This document shows positions 1 to 9,346 of a stretch of 64,000 nt of DNA, in pieces; the first letter of the stretch is position 1; each line of letters begins with the position of its first letter. The stretch is from Paenibacillus sp. LHD-117. GTDB taxonomy: Bacteria; Bacillota; Bacilli; Paenibacillales; Paenibacillaceae. Below the pieces are notes generated by a model, which made no database searches, had not been told where the DNA came from, and worked only from the letters and a program-made list of their open reading frames with translations. The DNA is taken from positions 47,152 to 111,151 of the forward strand of contig NZ_JAVFVT010000023.1 of assembly GCF_030929555.1 (NCBI RefSeq), read 5' to 3'. A program made the position numbers and the translations under genes.

Positions 1-2
1 TG

Positions 3-812
3 TTCTTGAAGGCGCGGGGCGTGCGGCTGTTTTGGACCGTTCACAACGTCTGGCCGCATTCGACGGGCAAGAGCAAATGGGATTACAGCATGCGAAGATT
101 TATATTATCCGTCTGCAACAGGGGCTTTGTCATGAGCGAATCGGTCAAGCATGAAGTGATCGAGACGTTCGGGGTAAGCGCCGATAAGCTGATCGTCACG
201 CCGCACGGCCATTACGTGGATGCCTATGTCGGCATGGGGACCGATATCCGCAAGCGGTTCGGCATCCCGTCGGAGCAGTTCCTGTTCCTGTTCGTCGGCC
301 GGATCAATCCGTACAAAGGCATCGAGAAGCTGGTCGAAGCTTTTCTGTCGCCGGGGCTGGAGTCGGCCGGCCTGTTGATAGCGGGCAAAGTAGATGCCGG
401 TTACAGCCTGGATTACATTGATCCGATCAATGATGGCCGAATCAAGGTTTATCCGCATTTCGTGGACGATCGCGAGCTGGTCGACTTCTTGAAGGCCGGC
501 GATGTCATGGTGCTGCCCTATAACCAGATTACGACTTCAGGAAGCGCGATTCTCGCGCTCTCCCATTATAAGCCGGTCGTTGCGCCTAGGCTCGGTTCGC
601 TTAGCGAATACGTTGCCGAGGGATGCGGAATCTTGTACGATCCCGCCGACCCGGACGGATTGCGCAAAGCGCTGGCGATGTCGGTCGATATGAATATGAG
701 CGAGGCCGAGAGGCATATTTCGAAGAAGCTGGCGGAGCTGGACTGGCAAGGGATCGCCGGAAAAATGATCAAGGTCTACACCGGAACAAAACGGTACGAG
801 GTGAACGCATGA
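3..812 (+). CDS. Glycosyltransferase family 4 protein, 5' end outside the window
   Basis: The reading frame is open to the left edge, so the N-terminal acceptor-binding half is incomplete. The visible part has the GT-B donor-binding half: a beta strand and loop FLFVGRINPYKGIEKLVEAF and, further on, the region around LPYNQITTSGSAILALSHYKPVVA, where GT4 enzymes hold the nucleotide-sugar with an E/S-rich loop. It probably transfers one sugar onto a lipid-linked repeat unit on the cytoplasmic face of the membrane. The stop codon overlaps the next start (ATGA at 809-812), so it is translationally coupled to the GT2 gene. Donor sugar cannot be read from the sequence. Confidence 0.88.
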   Translation, partial: FLKARGVRLFWTVHNVWPHSTGKSKWDYSMRRFILSVCNRGFVMSESVKHEVIETFGVSADKLIVTPHGHYVDAYVGMGTDIRKRFGIPSEQFLFLFVGRINPYKGIEKLVEAFLSPGLESAGLLIAGKVDAGYSLDYIDPINDGRIKVYPHFVDDRELVDFLKAGDVMVLPYNQITTSGSAILALSHYKPVVAPRLGSLSEYVAEGCGILYDPADPDGLRKALAMSVDMNMSEAERHISKKLAELDWQGIAGKMIKVYTGTKRYEVNA

Positions 813-1696
813 AAGCGACGATAGCGATTTGCACGCATAACAGGGCTGAAGATGTAAGGGAAGCGCTGTTCAGTCTTCTGCAGCAAAGCTTTACGGGTGC
901 TTACGAGGTCATCGTGGTCGACAACCGGTCCACCGACAACACCAGGCAGGTCGTTCAAGAAGTGGGTCGGATGACAAGCATTCCGATCATCTATGTTTAC
1001 GAGGAACGGCTGGGCCTCTCCGTTGCCCGCAATCGCGCGATTCGCGAAGCGAAGGGCGACTACATCCTGTTCCTGGACGACGATGCCGCTGCCTCCAAGA
1101 ACTGGATTGAAGGCATTGTGTCCGTATTCGAGTCCGATCCCCGGATCGGCTGCGTCGGAGGCAAGATCGATCCGGCATGGGAAGGGGCGGAGCCGGCCTG
1201 GCTTCTGCCGGAGAACCGCACGCTCTATACGATATTGGACTACTCGCAGGAAATCGTGGAAATGAAAAAGCCGGCCATCCCGTTCGGAGCCAATGTCGCT
1301 TTCCGCAAATCCGTGTTCGATACGCTGAGGCCGTTCCGCGAGGATTTGGGAAGAGTGGGAAGCAACCTGCTCTCGAGCGAGGAAGCCGAGCTCATAGACC
1401 GTATCCGCAGCCGCTATACCGTCTATTACACCCCTTATGCTTGGGTTCGTCACAAAATACCGCACAGCAGAGTCAGCCGCAAATGGCTGCTGCGCCGGAT
1501 CTATTGGCAGGGCGTGAGCAGCGCGGTGAGCTCGGAGCGGAAAACGGGCATTTTCGTTAAATCCGTACTGAAGGTTCCGGTTTTTCTGGTGCTCACGGTC
1601 GTCTTCTTCTTCGATAAGCATCGGATTTTTCGCAATATTAGCAAAATTATTTACAATAACGGCTTAATCAGCGGCGTTCTGCGAACGTATCACTAG
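809..1696 (+). CDS. Glycosyltransferase family 2 protein
   Basis: 295 residues. The N-terminus IAICTHNRAEDVREALFSLLQQ and VIVVDNRSTDNT are the GT-A nucleotide-binding strands, and LFLDDDA near residue 88 is the metal-binding Asp motif. The C-terminus has a hydrophobic segment around VFLVLTVVFFF that probably docks the enzyme on the membrane. I chose the ATG at 809 because it overlaps the stop of the upstream glycosyltransferase and starts right at the GT-A fold; a longer frame from 623 only reads through the upstream gene. It is inferred to add a sugar during exopolysaccharide repeat-unit assembly; donor and acceptor are unknown. Confidence 0.9.
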   Translation: MKATIAICTHNRAEDVREALFSLLQQSFTGAYEVIVVDNRSTDNTRQVVQEVGRMTSIPIIYVYEERLGLSVARNRAIREAKGDYILFLDDDAAASKNWIEGIVSVFESDPRIGCVGGKIDPAWEGAEPAWLLPENRTLYTILDYSQEIVEMKKPAIPFGANVAFRKSVFDTLRPFREDLGRVGSNLLSSEEAELIDRIRSRYTVYYTPYAWVRHKIPHSRVSRKWLLRRIYWQGVSSAVSSERKTGIFVKSVLKVPVFLVLTVVFFFDKHRIFRNISKIIYNNGLISGVLRTYH

Positions 1697-1717
1697 ACAA
1701 AACGAGAGGGGAGCAAA

Positions 1718-4681
1718 GTGGTGGAGTGGGTAGCAAACATAAAGAGAAACCATCGTGCTATTTTTTATTTGATCTCATTCTTATGTTTACTTATAACCCT
1801 GATCCCGATAAGCGGTCATGCGGACGGCGCTATTGCCGTGGAATTAGTCGTTGACGATCTTGCGGATTGGAGTCATGTCTACAAGCGATCGGAGACGCTT
1901 TCCCTGCAAGCGTATGAAGGTGCCGACGATCCCACCCGGGTAACCCGAAGCTTTGCGCCCAAGGAATACATGACTTACCGGACAGACGGCCCGCTAAGAA
2001 ATTTTTCTTTATACGCCTACTATCGATCGGGCAACGGGCCGTACGATCAGCCTAATTTTTATGTTTCCGCCGACGGCAGCCAATACGAGAAAGTAACGCC
2101 CCGCAGCTTCAACGATGCAGATAACGTCAATTTTGTCGTATATGAGCTGACTGGTTTTCGCTCGGACGCACGATATTTGAAAATCGAATTCACCGGCAGC
2201 GATATCGCGAATTCGCCCGTCCTCGGAAAAGCGGTACTGAACGGTCCGTTAGGCGTAACCGCCAACCTGCCTTCGGGGTCCGTCCCTTACGGCAGCATGA
2301 TTATGCTACAGAGGGCATCGGAGGGCGACAGTGTCTATTACACGACGGACGGCAGCGATCCGAGAACGTCCCTTACGCGCAAGCTGTATTCCTCGCCGAT
2401 CATGGTGCTGAACGAACTATCGCTAAGGACGACCGCCGTCAGCCATTCGGCTGCGGGCGGTTCGGCGGCAAGCCGGGTTTCCGCTTACCGTTACGTTCCC
2501 GAAGGCTCGCTGGATATGACGGTCGGCCTGTACGATCCGCTCGACGATTTCAAGCGGCTTGCCAGCCGCTCGAGCGTTTACATTGCACGAGAATCGTCTT
2601 ACTACTTCGGCAACGATTCGAGCCGGATGGTACGAACGACCGTGAAGCCGGGACACATCGTCTATCATACGAATTACGATATAACGTCCTTTATGGTGAA
2701 CAGTTACTTTTTCGCAGGAAAAGCGATCGAGAAGCATCGGATCTATGTATCGGATAACGGCAGGGATTATACGGAGCTGACCGCCGACGCTTACGCGGTA
2801 GGACATCCCGTATCCAATTGGCAGAAATACGCGTACGAAGCGACGTCGCTGCCGGCGGGCACGAGGTATTTGAAGATCGAGCTGCGCGGACAGGCTGCGT
2901 GGTCGCCTCAGGTTTCGGATGTCATCCTCAATCGGAACACCGCTTCCGTGAAGGTGCAGCCGATCAGAAGCGGCGATTCGCTGCAAGCGGTGCTGGCCAC
3001 GGCTTCGAGCGGTGCCCAAATTTATTACCGGTTGAACAAAGGTTCCGCCTTCCGGCGTTATACCAAGCCGCTTCAGCTCGCCGGCTATAACTTGCTGGAA
3101 GCCTATGCGGTCAAGGAAGGCCTCGAGCCAAGTCCGATCCGTAAATATACGCTCAACGCGAGCGATCAAATCCAGGTGGACCGGTTCGGTCAGATTGAGT
3201 CCGCCGACTTTCCCGAGAAGGTCGTAAGCGAACAGCAGCTGAAGGCGGACGCCGATACGGACGCCGCTTATTACGACGGGTTGACGCCGCCTTCGAACCG
3301 GGATGCGTACGGCGGCCTGGCCGGCAGCGCGACGAAATACGGCTTGCAGAAAAAGGGCTTCTTCGCCATTCAGAAGATGGGAAGCCGCAAGGCGATGACG
3401 ACGCCGGACGGCAATCTGTTCTTCAGCTTGGGCGTAAACGGGCTGACGGCGAACGAAACTTATACGATGGTCAAGGGGCGGGAGGAGCTGTTCGAATCGA
3501 TACCGTCCATTCTTGAGGATTATAAAACGGCTTATAACGGAGACGCTAACTTTTCGTTCTACTTGGCCAACAAGTTTATCAAATCAGGCACGGTCCCAAC
3601 CGAGCACGCAATCTATTCGGAAGCGGCCGGGCGCATTAAGAAATGGGGATTTAACAGCGCGGGAGGCTTCTCGCCGGACAAATACGGCGCGGAGAACAAG
3701 CTGCCTTACGTGCGGATGCTGCCGTTATCCAGCATGAGCTGGGCGAAGATAGACGGGCTTTCGCTGTTCGACATTTTCGCCCCCGACGCGGCAGCCAAGC
3801 TCGATAAGTCGTTTGCTGGGTTCGTCGCGCCGTATAAGGACGATCCGATGCTGATCGGGTATTTCATCGACAATGAGTATGAATACCAAAAGTTTTATTC
3901 CCACGTGCCGAAGCTGAAGGCAAGCAAAGCGGCGATCAAGGGACGCTTGGTCAAGCGGCTGAAGGACAAGTATCAGGACTTGGACAAATTCAACAGCGAG
4001 TGGCAGACAAGCTTTGAATCCTTCGAAGAGTTGAATGAAGCGGAGCTGCAGCTCAAGACGTCGGCGGCGTGGCGCGATATGGACGCCTTCTTCAGATACT
4101 ACCTGGAGACGTTCTACGGGACGGTCTCGCGGCTCTACCGAAAATACGACCCAAATCATCTTCTTCTCGGAGACCGCTGGCTGACGACGCCGTTCCATAA
4201 CGAGAAGTTCCGGAGCGTCATGGCGGAGATCGAAGGGAAGTACGTCGATGTCATCAGCATCAACGACTACAGCTATAACATGGAAGCCGGCCTTCTGGAA
4301 GACGTATACGCGAAATCAGGCGGCAAGCCGATTCTGATCAGCGAATTCGGTTTCGGCACGACGGAGCAAGGCCTCGATCCGCTCCTTCCGAATTCGGCCG
4401 TCAATCAGTCCCAAAGGGGAACGCGTTACAGAAATTACGTAGAAGCCGCCGCGAGCTCGGACTACATTGTGGGCGCTCACGTGTTCAATTACTTGGATCA
4501 GGCTGCTCTCGGCAGATACTGGGAAGGCGCATGGGGCGAACGCTATAACTCGGGGCTTGTCAATGTCGCCGACCGGCCGTATAAGGAATATTTGGACGGC
4601 GTCATGGCAACCAACTACGACATTTACAAGGTCATGCTAGGGGAGAAACCCCACTATTATTACGATCTGAGCAATAAATGA
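1718..4681 (+). CDS. Large secreted glycoside hydrolase with agarase/beta-galactosidase-like catalytic domain
   Basis: 987 residues with an N-terminal signal peptide (hydrophobic AIFYLISFLCLLITLIPISG, cleavage near Ala-Asp). Residues about 40-175 and 270-410 are two similar beta-sandwich modules; between them (about 185-250) lies a chitobiase-C-terminal-type module (VYYTTDGSDPRTS), with a second related stretch near 420-475. The last 450 residues form a TIM barrel. Its candidate acid/base is Glu720 in FIDNEYEY and its candidate nucleophile Glu876 in ISEFGFG, as in clan GH-A enzymes of the GH50/GH42 type. GTG 1718 follows GAGAGGGGAG. It sits inside an exopolysaccharide cluster, so it probably trims or releases the polymer; the exact family is uncertain. 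Confidence 0.75.
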   Translation: MVEWVANIKRNHRAIFYLISFLCLLITLIPISGHADGAIAVELVVDDLADWSHVYKRSETLSLQAYEGADDPTRVTRSFAPKEYMTYRTDGPLRNFSLYAYYRSGNGPYDQPNFYVSADGSQYEKVTPRSFNDADNVNFVVYELTGFRSDARYLKIEFTGSDIANSPVLGKAVLNGPLGVTANLPSGSVPYGSMIMLQRASEGDSVYYTTDGSDPRTSLTRKLYSSPIMVLNELSLRTTAVSHSAAGGSAASRVSAYRYVPEGSLDMTVGLYDPLDDFKRLASRSSVYIARESSYYFGNDSSRMVRTTVKPGHIVYHTNYDITSFMVNSYFFAGKAIEKHRIYVSDNGRDYTELTADAYAVGHPVSNWQKYAYEATSLPAGTRYLKIELRGQAAWSPQVSDVILNRNTASVKVQPIRSGDSLQAVLATASSGAQIYYRLNKGSAFRRYTKPLQLAGYNLLEAYAVKEGLEPSPIRKYTLNASDQIQVDRFGQIESADFPEKVVSEQQLKADADTDAAYYDGLTPPSNRDAYGGLAGSATKYGLQKKGFFAIQKMGSRKAMTTPDGNLFFSLGVNGLTANETYTMVKGREELFESIPSILEDYKTAYNGDANFSFYLANKFIKSGTVPTEHAIYSEAAGRIKKWGFNSAGGFSPDKYGAENKLPYVRMLPLSSMSWAKIDGLSLFDIFAPDAAAKLDKSFAGFVAPYKDDPMLIGYFIDNEYEYQKFYSHVPKLKASKAAIKGRLVKRLKDKYQDLDKFNSEWQTSFESFEELNEAELQLKTSAAWRDMDAFFRYYLETFYGTVSRLYRKYDPNHLLLGDRWLTTPFHNEKFRSVMAEIEGKYVDVISINDYSYNMEAGLLEDVYAKSGGKPILISEFGFGTTEQGLDPLLPNSAVNQSQRGTRYRNYVEAAASSDYIVGAHVFNYLDQAALGRYWEGAWGERYNSGLVNVADRPYKEYLDGVMATNYDIYKVMLGEKPHYYYDLSNK

Positions 4682-4702
4682 TTGGCGAGGTGAAAGGTTG
4701 TC

Positions 4703-5254
4703 GTGGATACAAGGAAGAGAAGCCTTAAGGAATATGTCAGATTCGGATACCGTATTCTGCTCGGCTTGTTTTTCAGGACGAGGCTGGATCAAGGAGGCAG
4801 CCTGCTCCGGGTCTGCGGGAGAGTCGACGTATCCAAAGCCAAAAACGCCAAATTGATTGTCGGAAGAAACGTCATCCTGCATAAAGATATCGGTCTGTAT
4901 CTGGAATCGGGAAAGGCGAGGATCGAGATCGGCGATCATACGTTCATTAACCGAAGATCGGAAATCAGGTGCAAGGAGCAAGTGAAGATCGGCAATCATT
5001 GCGCGATTTCCTGGGACGTATCGATCATCGACACCGATTACCACCAGCTTATCGGCACCGAATCCACGAAGCCGGTCTTCATCGGAAACAAGGTTTGGAT
5101 CGGCTGCAAATCGACGATTTTGAAGGGCATTACGATCGGCGACGGCGCCGTCGTAGCGGCGGGCTCGGTCGTCACGAAGGATGTGGCGCCCTATACGCTC
5201 GTGGCGGGGGTGCCGGCCAAGGAGATCAAACGGAACGTCGAGTGGACCCTTTAG
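4703..5254 (+). CDS. Left-handed beta-helix (hexapeptide repeat) acyltransferase
   Basis: 183 residues built of imperfect hexapeptide repeats ([LIV]-G-x-x-x) from residue 45 onward, ending in the usual cap [22 protein letters not shown]. The probable catalytic His lies in the IIDTDYHQL loop, typical of WbbJ/maltose-O-acetyltransferase-like enzymes. It most likely O-acetylates the exopolysaccharide from acetyl-CoA in the cytoplasm. The GTG at 4703 follows a GAGGTGAAAGG ribosome site. The gene is 21 bp after the secreted glycosidase and before a repeat element, so the operon is interrupted here only by non-coding DNA. Confidence 0.88.
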   Translation: MDTRKRSLKEYVRFGYRILLGLFFRTRLDQGGSLLRVCGRVDVSKAKNAKLIVGRNVILHKDIGLYLESGKARIEIGDHTFINRRSEIRCKEQVKIGNHCAISWDVSIIDTDYHQLIGTESTKPVFIGNKVWIGCKSTILKGITIGDGAVVAAGSVVTKDVAPYTLVAGVPAKEIKRNVEWTL

Positions 5255-5261
5255 AGAGGTA

Positions 5262-5428
5262 GTTCAAAAAGCCCGCTTTTGATCACGAAGTATGCCATGA
5301 AGCATAGTCGACATCGAATATTGAATTCAGGCGAAACTTCCGGTGCTCACGTAGCTTCCACTACGCTCCGCTCCTCAGTTTCTACCTTCATCCAATCTTC
5401 TCGGTGCTGAAAACCGGGCTTTTTGAAC
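5262..5428. repeat. 167-bp MITE-like inverted-repeat element
   Basis: The intergenic stretch is bounded by perfect 14-bp inverted ends, GTTCAAAAAGCCCG (5262-5275) and CGGGCTTTTTGAAC (5415-5428), with a further TTTT/AAAA pair inside. It has no credible ORF, and no clear target-site duplication is seen. The layout suggests a dispersed non-autonomous element. Its inverted ends could also fold in RNA as a long stem at the 3' end of the acyltransferase message. Confidence 0.7.
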
Positions 5429-5459
5429 ACGCATTAAATTAATACAAAGGAGAGAGTGA

Positions 5460-6428
5460 GTGATCATGCAGAGTACCGCGAGTCTTCACCAGATGGACGT
5501 GCTGAAAAATAAGCTTCGCCAAATTACGGACGTCATTCCGCCGGGCTCCAACATTTTCTATATCGATATTCCCGTTCACAGCAACGGCGGCGACCTGCTC
5601 ATCATGAAGGGCACGGAGGCGTTCTTCAGAGACTACAACATACGCGTCCATGCGCGCTACAGCGTGCTTGATTTTCCTGATTCGCTTCTCATCCCGAAGG
5701 ATTTCATTATCGTGCTTCACGGGGGAGGGAATTTCGGCGATCTGTATCCCGCGCATCAGAAGCTGCGCGAGAAAATCATTGCAGGCTATCCGAACCATCG
5801 GATCGTGATGCTTCCGCAGACGATCTTTTATAAGCAAGAATCCGAATTCGACCGCACGGCGCAAATTTTCAACGGACACAAAGACGTTCATCTCTACGTC
5901 CGCGACACGTTGTCTTTGCAAGCCGCAACGGAGAAGTTTCATCGGTGCAACGTGTATTTATCGCCCGACATGGCTCATCAGTTATGGCCGATCCGGCATA
6001 AGGACAGCCCGGACAAGGACCTGCTCTGCTTCTTCCGCACGGATATCGAGAAGACGGCCGAGCAGGAGCAGCTCGAATCCGCGGGCCGCGGCGATTATTT
6101 GGACTGGGGCTCCCTGTACAACAGGATGGAGCAGAAATCGATTCATCTCATTGTCCGAATGATCAAGAAAGGCGCCGGTCCGCTGCCGATGCAGACGATT
6201 TGGGGCAAGTACACCGATTATTTGGTGGATAAAGCGGTCAAGCGGTTCAGCGGTTACCGGAACGTGCAGACGTCAAGGCTTCACGGCCATATTTTATCCT
6301 GCCTGATGGATAAGCCGAACACGCTGCTGGACAATTCTTACGGCAAGAACTCCAACTATTACCATACCTGGACAAGCGGCATCAGGTCTGCCCAATTGAT
6401 TGTGAAGAACGAAGGCTATATAAGATGA
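5460..6428 (+). CDS. Polysaccharide pyruvyl transferase family protein
   Basis: About 322 residues. The early motif DIPVHSNGGDLLIMKG and the glycine-rich HGGGNFGDLYP are hallmarks of the polysaccharide pyruvyltransferase superfamily (GT-B-like fold). The C-terminal SRLHGHILSCLMDKP is the second conserved donor-binding loop. The enzyme would attach a pyruvate ketal from phosphoenolpyruvate to a sugar of the exopolysaccharide, giving it negative charge. AAAGGAGAG at 5446 serves either GTG 5460 or ATG 5466; spacing is acceptable for both. It lies between the repeat element and a hairpin-containing gap before the GDP-mannose gene. Confidence 0.88.
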   Translation: MIMQSTASLHQMDVLKNKLRQITDVIPPGSNIFYIDIPVHSNGGDLLIMKGTEAFFRDYNIRVHARYSVLDFPDSLLIPKDFIIVLHGGGNFGDLYPAHQKLREKIIAGYPNHRIVMLPQTIFYKQESEFDRTAQIFNGHKDVHLYVRDTLSLQAATEKFHRCNVYLSPDMAHQLWPIRHKDSPDKDLLCFFRTDIEKTAEQEQLESAGRGDYLDWGSLYNRMEQKSIHLIVRMIKKGAGPLPMQTIWGKYTDYLVDKAVKRFSGYRNVQTSRLHGHILSCLMDKPNTLLDNSYGKNSNYYHTWTSGIRSAQLIVKNEGYIR

Positions 6429-6453
6429 ACAAGAGATTTCCCCTGGGAGCGGA

Positions 6454-6525
6454 GCAAGAGAGATGAATCTGGAGAAGCGTCAGGAAATCCGTGAACAACA
6501 GCGATCGGAAGATCATCTCTCTTGC
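6454..6525 (+). other. 13-bp inverted repeat in the leader of the mannose-1-phosphate guanylyltransferase gene
   Basis: GCAAGAGAGATGA (6454-6466) is exactly complementary to TCATCTCTCTTGC (6513-6525), with 46 nt between. No T-run follows, so it is not a simple terminator. It may be a leader stem or operator in the 150-bp gap between two exopolysaccharide genes. Confidence 0.4.
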
Positions 6526-6578
6526 GCAGCGCCGCATGGTGCAATTCTTAAGTTCAACTCTATAGAGGAGGAGTAACC

Positions 6579-7949
6579 ATGAAAATTGTTCTACTCTCGG
6601 GAGGCTCGGGCAAACGCCTATGGCCGCTGTCGAACGATTCCCGCTCCAAGCAGTTTTTGAAGGTGCTGAAAAATTCGGAAGGGAAGCTCGAGTCGATGGT
6701 GCAGCGGGTTTGGGGGCAAATCGAAAGCGCCGGGCTTCGCGAGCATGCTTACATCGCAACGAGCAAGCCGCAGGTCGAAATGATCTACAGCCAGCTGGGC
6801 AGCGAGATCGAAGTGATCGTCGAACCGGAAAGAAGGGATACGTATCCCGCGATTGCGCTGGCGGCCGCCTATTTGTATTCCGTAGAAGGCGTCAGCTTGA
6901 ACGAGACGGTCGTCATTATGCCGGTCGACCCTTACGTCGAGGAATCGTTCTTCCGCAAGACCAAGGAACTGGACCGCGTCTTGAACGAGTCGGGCGCGGA
7001 CTTGGCGCTAATGGGTGTAAAGCCGACTTATCCTTCGGAGAAATACGGGTATATCGTTCCGCAAAGCGGGACGCCGCATGACGCGCCATATATGAACGTA
7101 CAAAGCTTCCGGGAGAAGCCCCGCGAAGAGGACGCGAAGGCGATGATCGAGCAGGCCGCCCTATGGAACTGCGGGGTGTTCGCGTTCAAGCTGGATTCCA
7201 TCATCAATATTTTGCTGTCGCACGGGCATCCGATCCAATTCGACGAGATGGTGAAGCAGTACGACAAGCTTCCGAAGAACAGCTTCGACTACGAGATTGT
7301 CGAGAAAGCGAACAGGATCGTCGCGTTGCCTTACGAAGGGGATTGGAAGGATCTCGGGACGTGGAATACGCTGACGGAGGAAATAGCCAGCCCGCTGATC
7401 GGCAAAGGGATTATTTCGGACAACTCTTCCAATACGCATATTATAAACGAATTGGATATTCCGATTACGCTGCTTAATGTATCCAACGTCGTCGTCGCGG
7501 CGAGCCCGGACGGCATTCTCGTCTCGGACAAGGCGTCAAGCCCGATGATCAAGGAGGTCATGAAGCATTCGGATCAGCGTCCGATGTACGAGGAGCGGCG
7601 TTGGGGCCGTTACCGGGTGCTCGATTACTTGAAATATCCGGACGGGACGGAAGTGTTGACCAAGCGGCTCTGCGTCGGACCGGGCAATAATTTGAGCTAC
7701 CAGTATCATCTGCTTCGGGACGAGGTATGGACGATCGTCTCCGGCAACGGGGAGATGGTGCTCAACGACAAGCGATTCCCGGTAAAGGCCGGAGACGTAC
7801 TCACGATATCGAAACAGAGCAAGCACAGCCTGCGCGCGGAGACGGAAATGGACATTATCGAGGTGCAAACCGGGTCGGAGCTTATCGAAGAGGACATTGT
7901 CCGGCTAGCGTTCAATTGGGACGAAATTATGCAAATATGCGCGGTGTAG
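6579..7949 (+). CDS. manC: Mannose-1-phosphate guanylyltransferase with C-terminal cupin
   Basis: 456 residues. The N-terminal nucleotidyltransferase starts with LLSGGSGKRLWPLS followed by SKQFLKV, the GTP and sugar-phosphate loops; EPERRDTYPAIALAAA and FREKP complete the active site. It makes GDP-mannose from GTP and mannose-1-phosphate. The C-terminal 110 residues form a cupin resembling the phosphomannose-isomerase half of type II enzymes, but the usual His-rich metal motif is reduced to YQYHLLRDEVW. The isomerase activity is therefore probably lost. GAGGAGGAG precedes the ATG. It feeds the glycosyltransferases upstream. Confidence 0.9.
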   Translation: MKIVLLSGGSGKRLWPLSNDSRSKQFLKVLKNSEGKLESMVQRVWGQIESAGLREHAYIATSKPQVEMIYSQLGSEIEVIVEPERRDTYPAIALAAAYLYSVEGVSLNETVVIMPVDPYVEESFFRKTKELDRVLNESGADLALMGVKPTYPSEKYGYIVPQSGTPHDAPYMNVQSFREKPREEDAKAMIEQAALWNCGVFAFKLDSIINILLSHGHPIQFDEMVKQYDKLPKNSFDYEIVEKANRIVALPYEGDWKDLGTWNTLTEEIASPLIGKGIISDNSSNTHIINELDIPITLLNVSNVVVAASPDGILVSDKASSPMIKEVMKHSDQRPMYEERRWGRYRVLDYLKYPDGTEVLTKRLCVGPGNNLSYQYHLLRDEVWTIVSGNGEMVLNDKRFPVKAGDVLTISKQSKHSLRAETEMDIIEVQTGSELIEEDIVRLAFNWDEIMQICAV

Positions 7950-7981
7950 GCGGCGGGGTTTCAATAGAAGGAGTGATGAGA

Positions 7982-9322
7982 ATGAACATTACGGTTATCG
8001 GCACCGGCTACGTCGGGCTCGTATCGGGTGTCTGCTATGCTGAGCTGGGGAATAAGGTCATCTGCGTCGACAAAGATTTTGGGAAGGTCGAAATGCTGCA
8101 GGCCGGCGAGATTCCGATCTATGAGCCGGGGCTCAAGGAATTGGCGGACAAGAACCGTTCCGTTGGAAAGCTCGCATTCACGACCGATCTGACCGAAGCG
8201 GTGCGGCAATCGGACATTATCATTCTGGCCGTCGGAACGCCGCCGATGCCAAGCGGCGAGGCGAATATGGCCTATATCAATCAAGCCGCCCTTGATATCG
8301 CCGAAGCGATGAACGGCTACAAAATCATTGCCATCAAAAGCACCGTGCCAGTCGGCACGAACGAGCGGATCCGGGAGCTGATCCGCGCCCGCACCTCCGA
8401 GCCGTTCGACAGCATCTCGCTGCCGGAATTTCTGCGTGAAGGCTCGGCCATCAAGGATACGATGAATCCGGATCGGATCGTCATCGGCGCCGATTCCGAA
8501 AGCGCGGCCGCCACGATGGTTCGGCTGCATCGGCCGCTGACGGAGCAAATCGTCGTGACGGATATCCGCAGCTCGGAAATGATCAAATACGCATCCAATG
8601 CTTTTCTCGCAACGAAAATATCGTTCATCAACGAGATTGCGAACATTTGCGAGAAGGTAGGAGCGGATGTGACGAAGGTTGCGGACGGGATGGGCTACGA
8701 TAAGCGGATCGGACAGTCGTTCCTCAGAGCCGGGATCGGCTATGGCGGCTCCTGCTTTCCGAAGGATACGAGAGCCCTTATCCAAATCGCCGGCAACGTC
8801 GATTACGAGTTCAAGCTGCTCCGCTCGGTCGTGGAAGTGAACCAGGATCAGCGGTTTAACGTGATCCGCAAGCTGGAGACGATCTTTAACGGCCAGCTGA
8901 GAGGCAAGACGGTCGCGATATGGGGGCTGTCCTTCAAGCCGAATACCGATGACGTCCGCGATTCGCCTGCGCTAGAGATCATTCAATATTTGGTCGAGAA
9001 CGGCGTCAAGGTAAAGGCTTACGATCCGATCGCGATGGATAACTTCAAGGCTTTATACGGCAAGGAAGGCGTCTCATGGTGCAGCCAGGCGCTCGATACG
9101 GCACAAGACGCGGACGCGCTTTGCCTGCTGACGGAATGGGATGTATTCGCGGAAGTCGATTTGAATCTGCTGCAATCCGTCATGAAGCAGGCCATTCTGA
9201 TCGACGGACGTAACGTGTTCAAAGAGGAAGATTTGCTCGGGACCGCGTTCGTATATTATTCCGTCGGACGGCCGAGCCTGAATCAAGGCGTTAAGCAGCA
9301 AATTCCGGTCATGCAGTTGTAA
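7982..9322 (+). CDS. ugd: UDP-glucose 6-dehydrogenase
   Basis: 446 residues. ITVIGTGYVGLVSG is the NAD-binding Rossmann loop, KSTVPVGT and PEFLREGSAIKD line the substrate site, and GYGGSCFPKDT carries the catalytic thiol at Cys258. The C-terminal domain contains GLSFKPNTDDVRDSPA, which binds the UDP-sugar. It oxidises UDP-glucose to UDP-glucuronate, an acidic precursor for the exopolysaccharide. I chose ATG 7982 because AGAAGGAG lies 8 nt upstream and the Rossmann strand starts immediately; a frame from 7727 merely runs through the end of the previous gene. GDP-mannose dehydrogenase is a less likely alternative. Confidence 0.92.
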   Translation: MNITVIGTGYVGLVSGVCYAELGNKVICVDKDFGKVEMLQAGEIPIYEPGLKELADKNRSVGKLAFTTDLTEAVRQSDIIILAVGTPPMPSGEANMAYINQAALDIAEAMNGYKIIAIKSTVPVGTNERIRELIRARTSEPFDSISLPEFLREGSAIKDTMNPDRIVIGADSESAAATMVRLHRPLTEQIVVTDIRSSEMIKYASNAFLATKISFINEIANICEKVGADVTKVADGMGYDKRIGQSFLRAGIGYGGSCFPKDTRALIQIAGNVDYEFKLLRSVVEVNQDQRFNVIRKLETIFNGQLRGKTVAIWGLSFKPNTDDVRDSPALEIIQYLVENGVKVKAYDPIAMDNFKALYGKEGVSWCSQALDTAQDADALCLLTEWDVFAEVDLNLLQSVMKQAILIDGRNVFKEEDLLGTAFVYYSVGRPSLNQGVKQQIPVMQL

Positions 9323-9346
9323 TTCTAACGATAGCGGGGTTCTTAC

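Noticed and set aside
7727..7981. N-terminal extension of UDP-glucose dehydrogenase
   Set aside because: It reads in another frame through the end of the mannose-1-phosphate guanylyltransferase gene; the Rossmann fold starts at 7982 behind a clear ribosome site.
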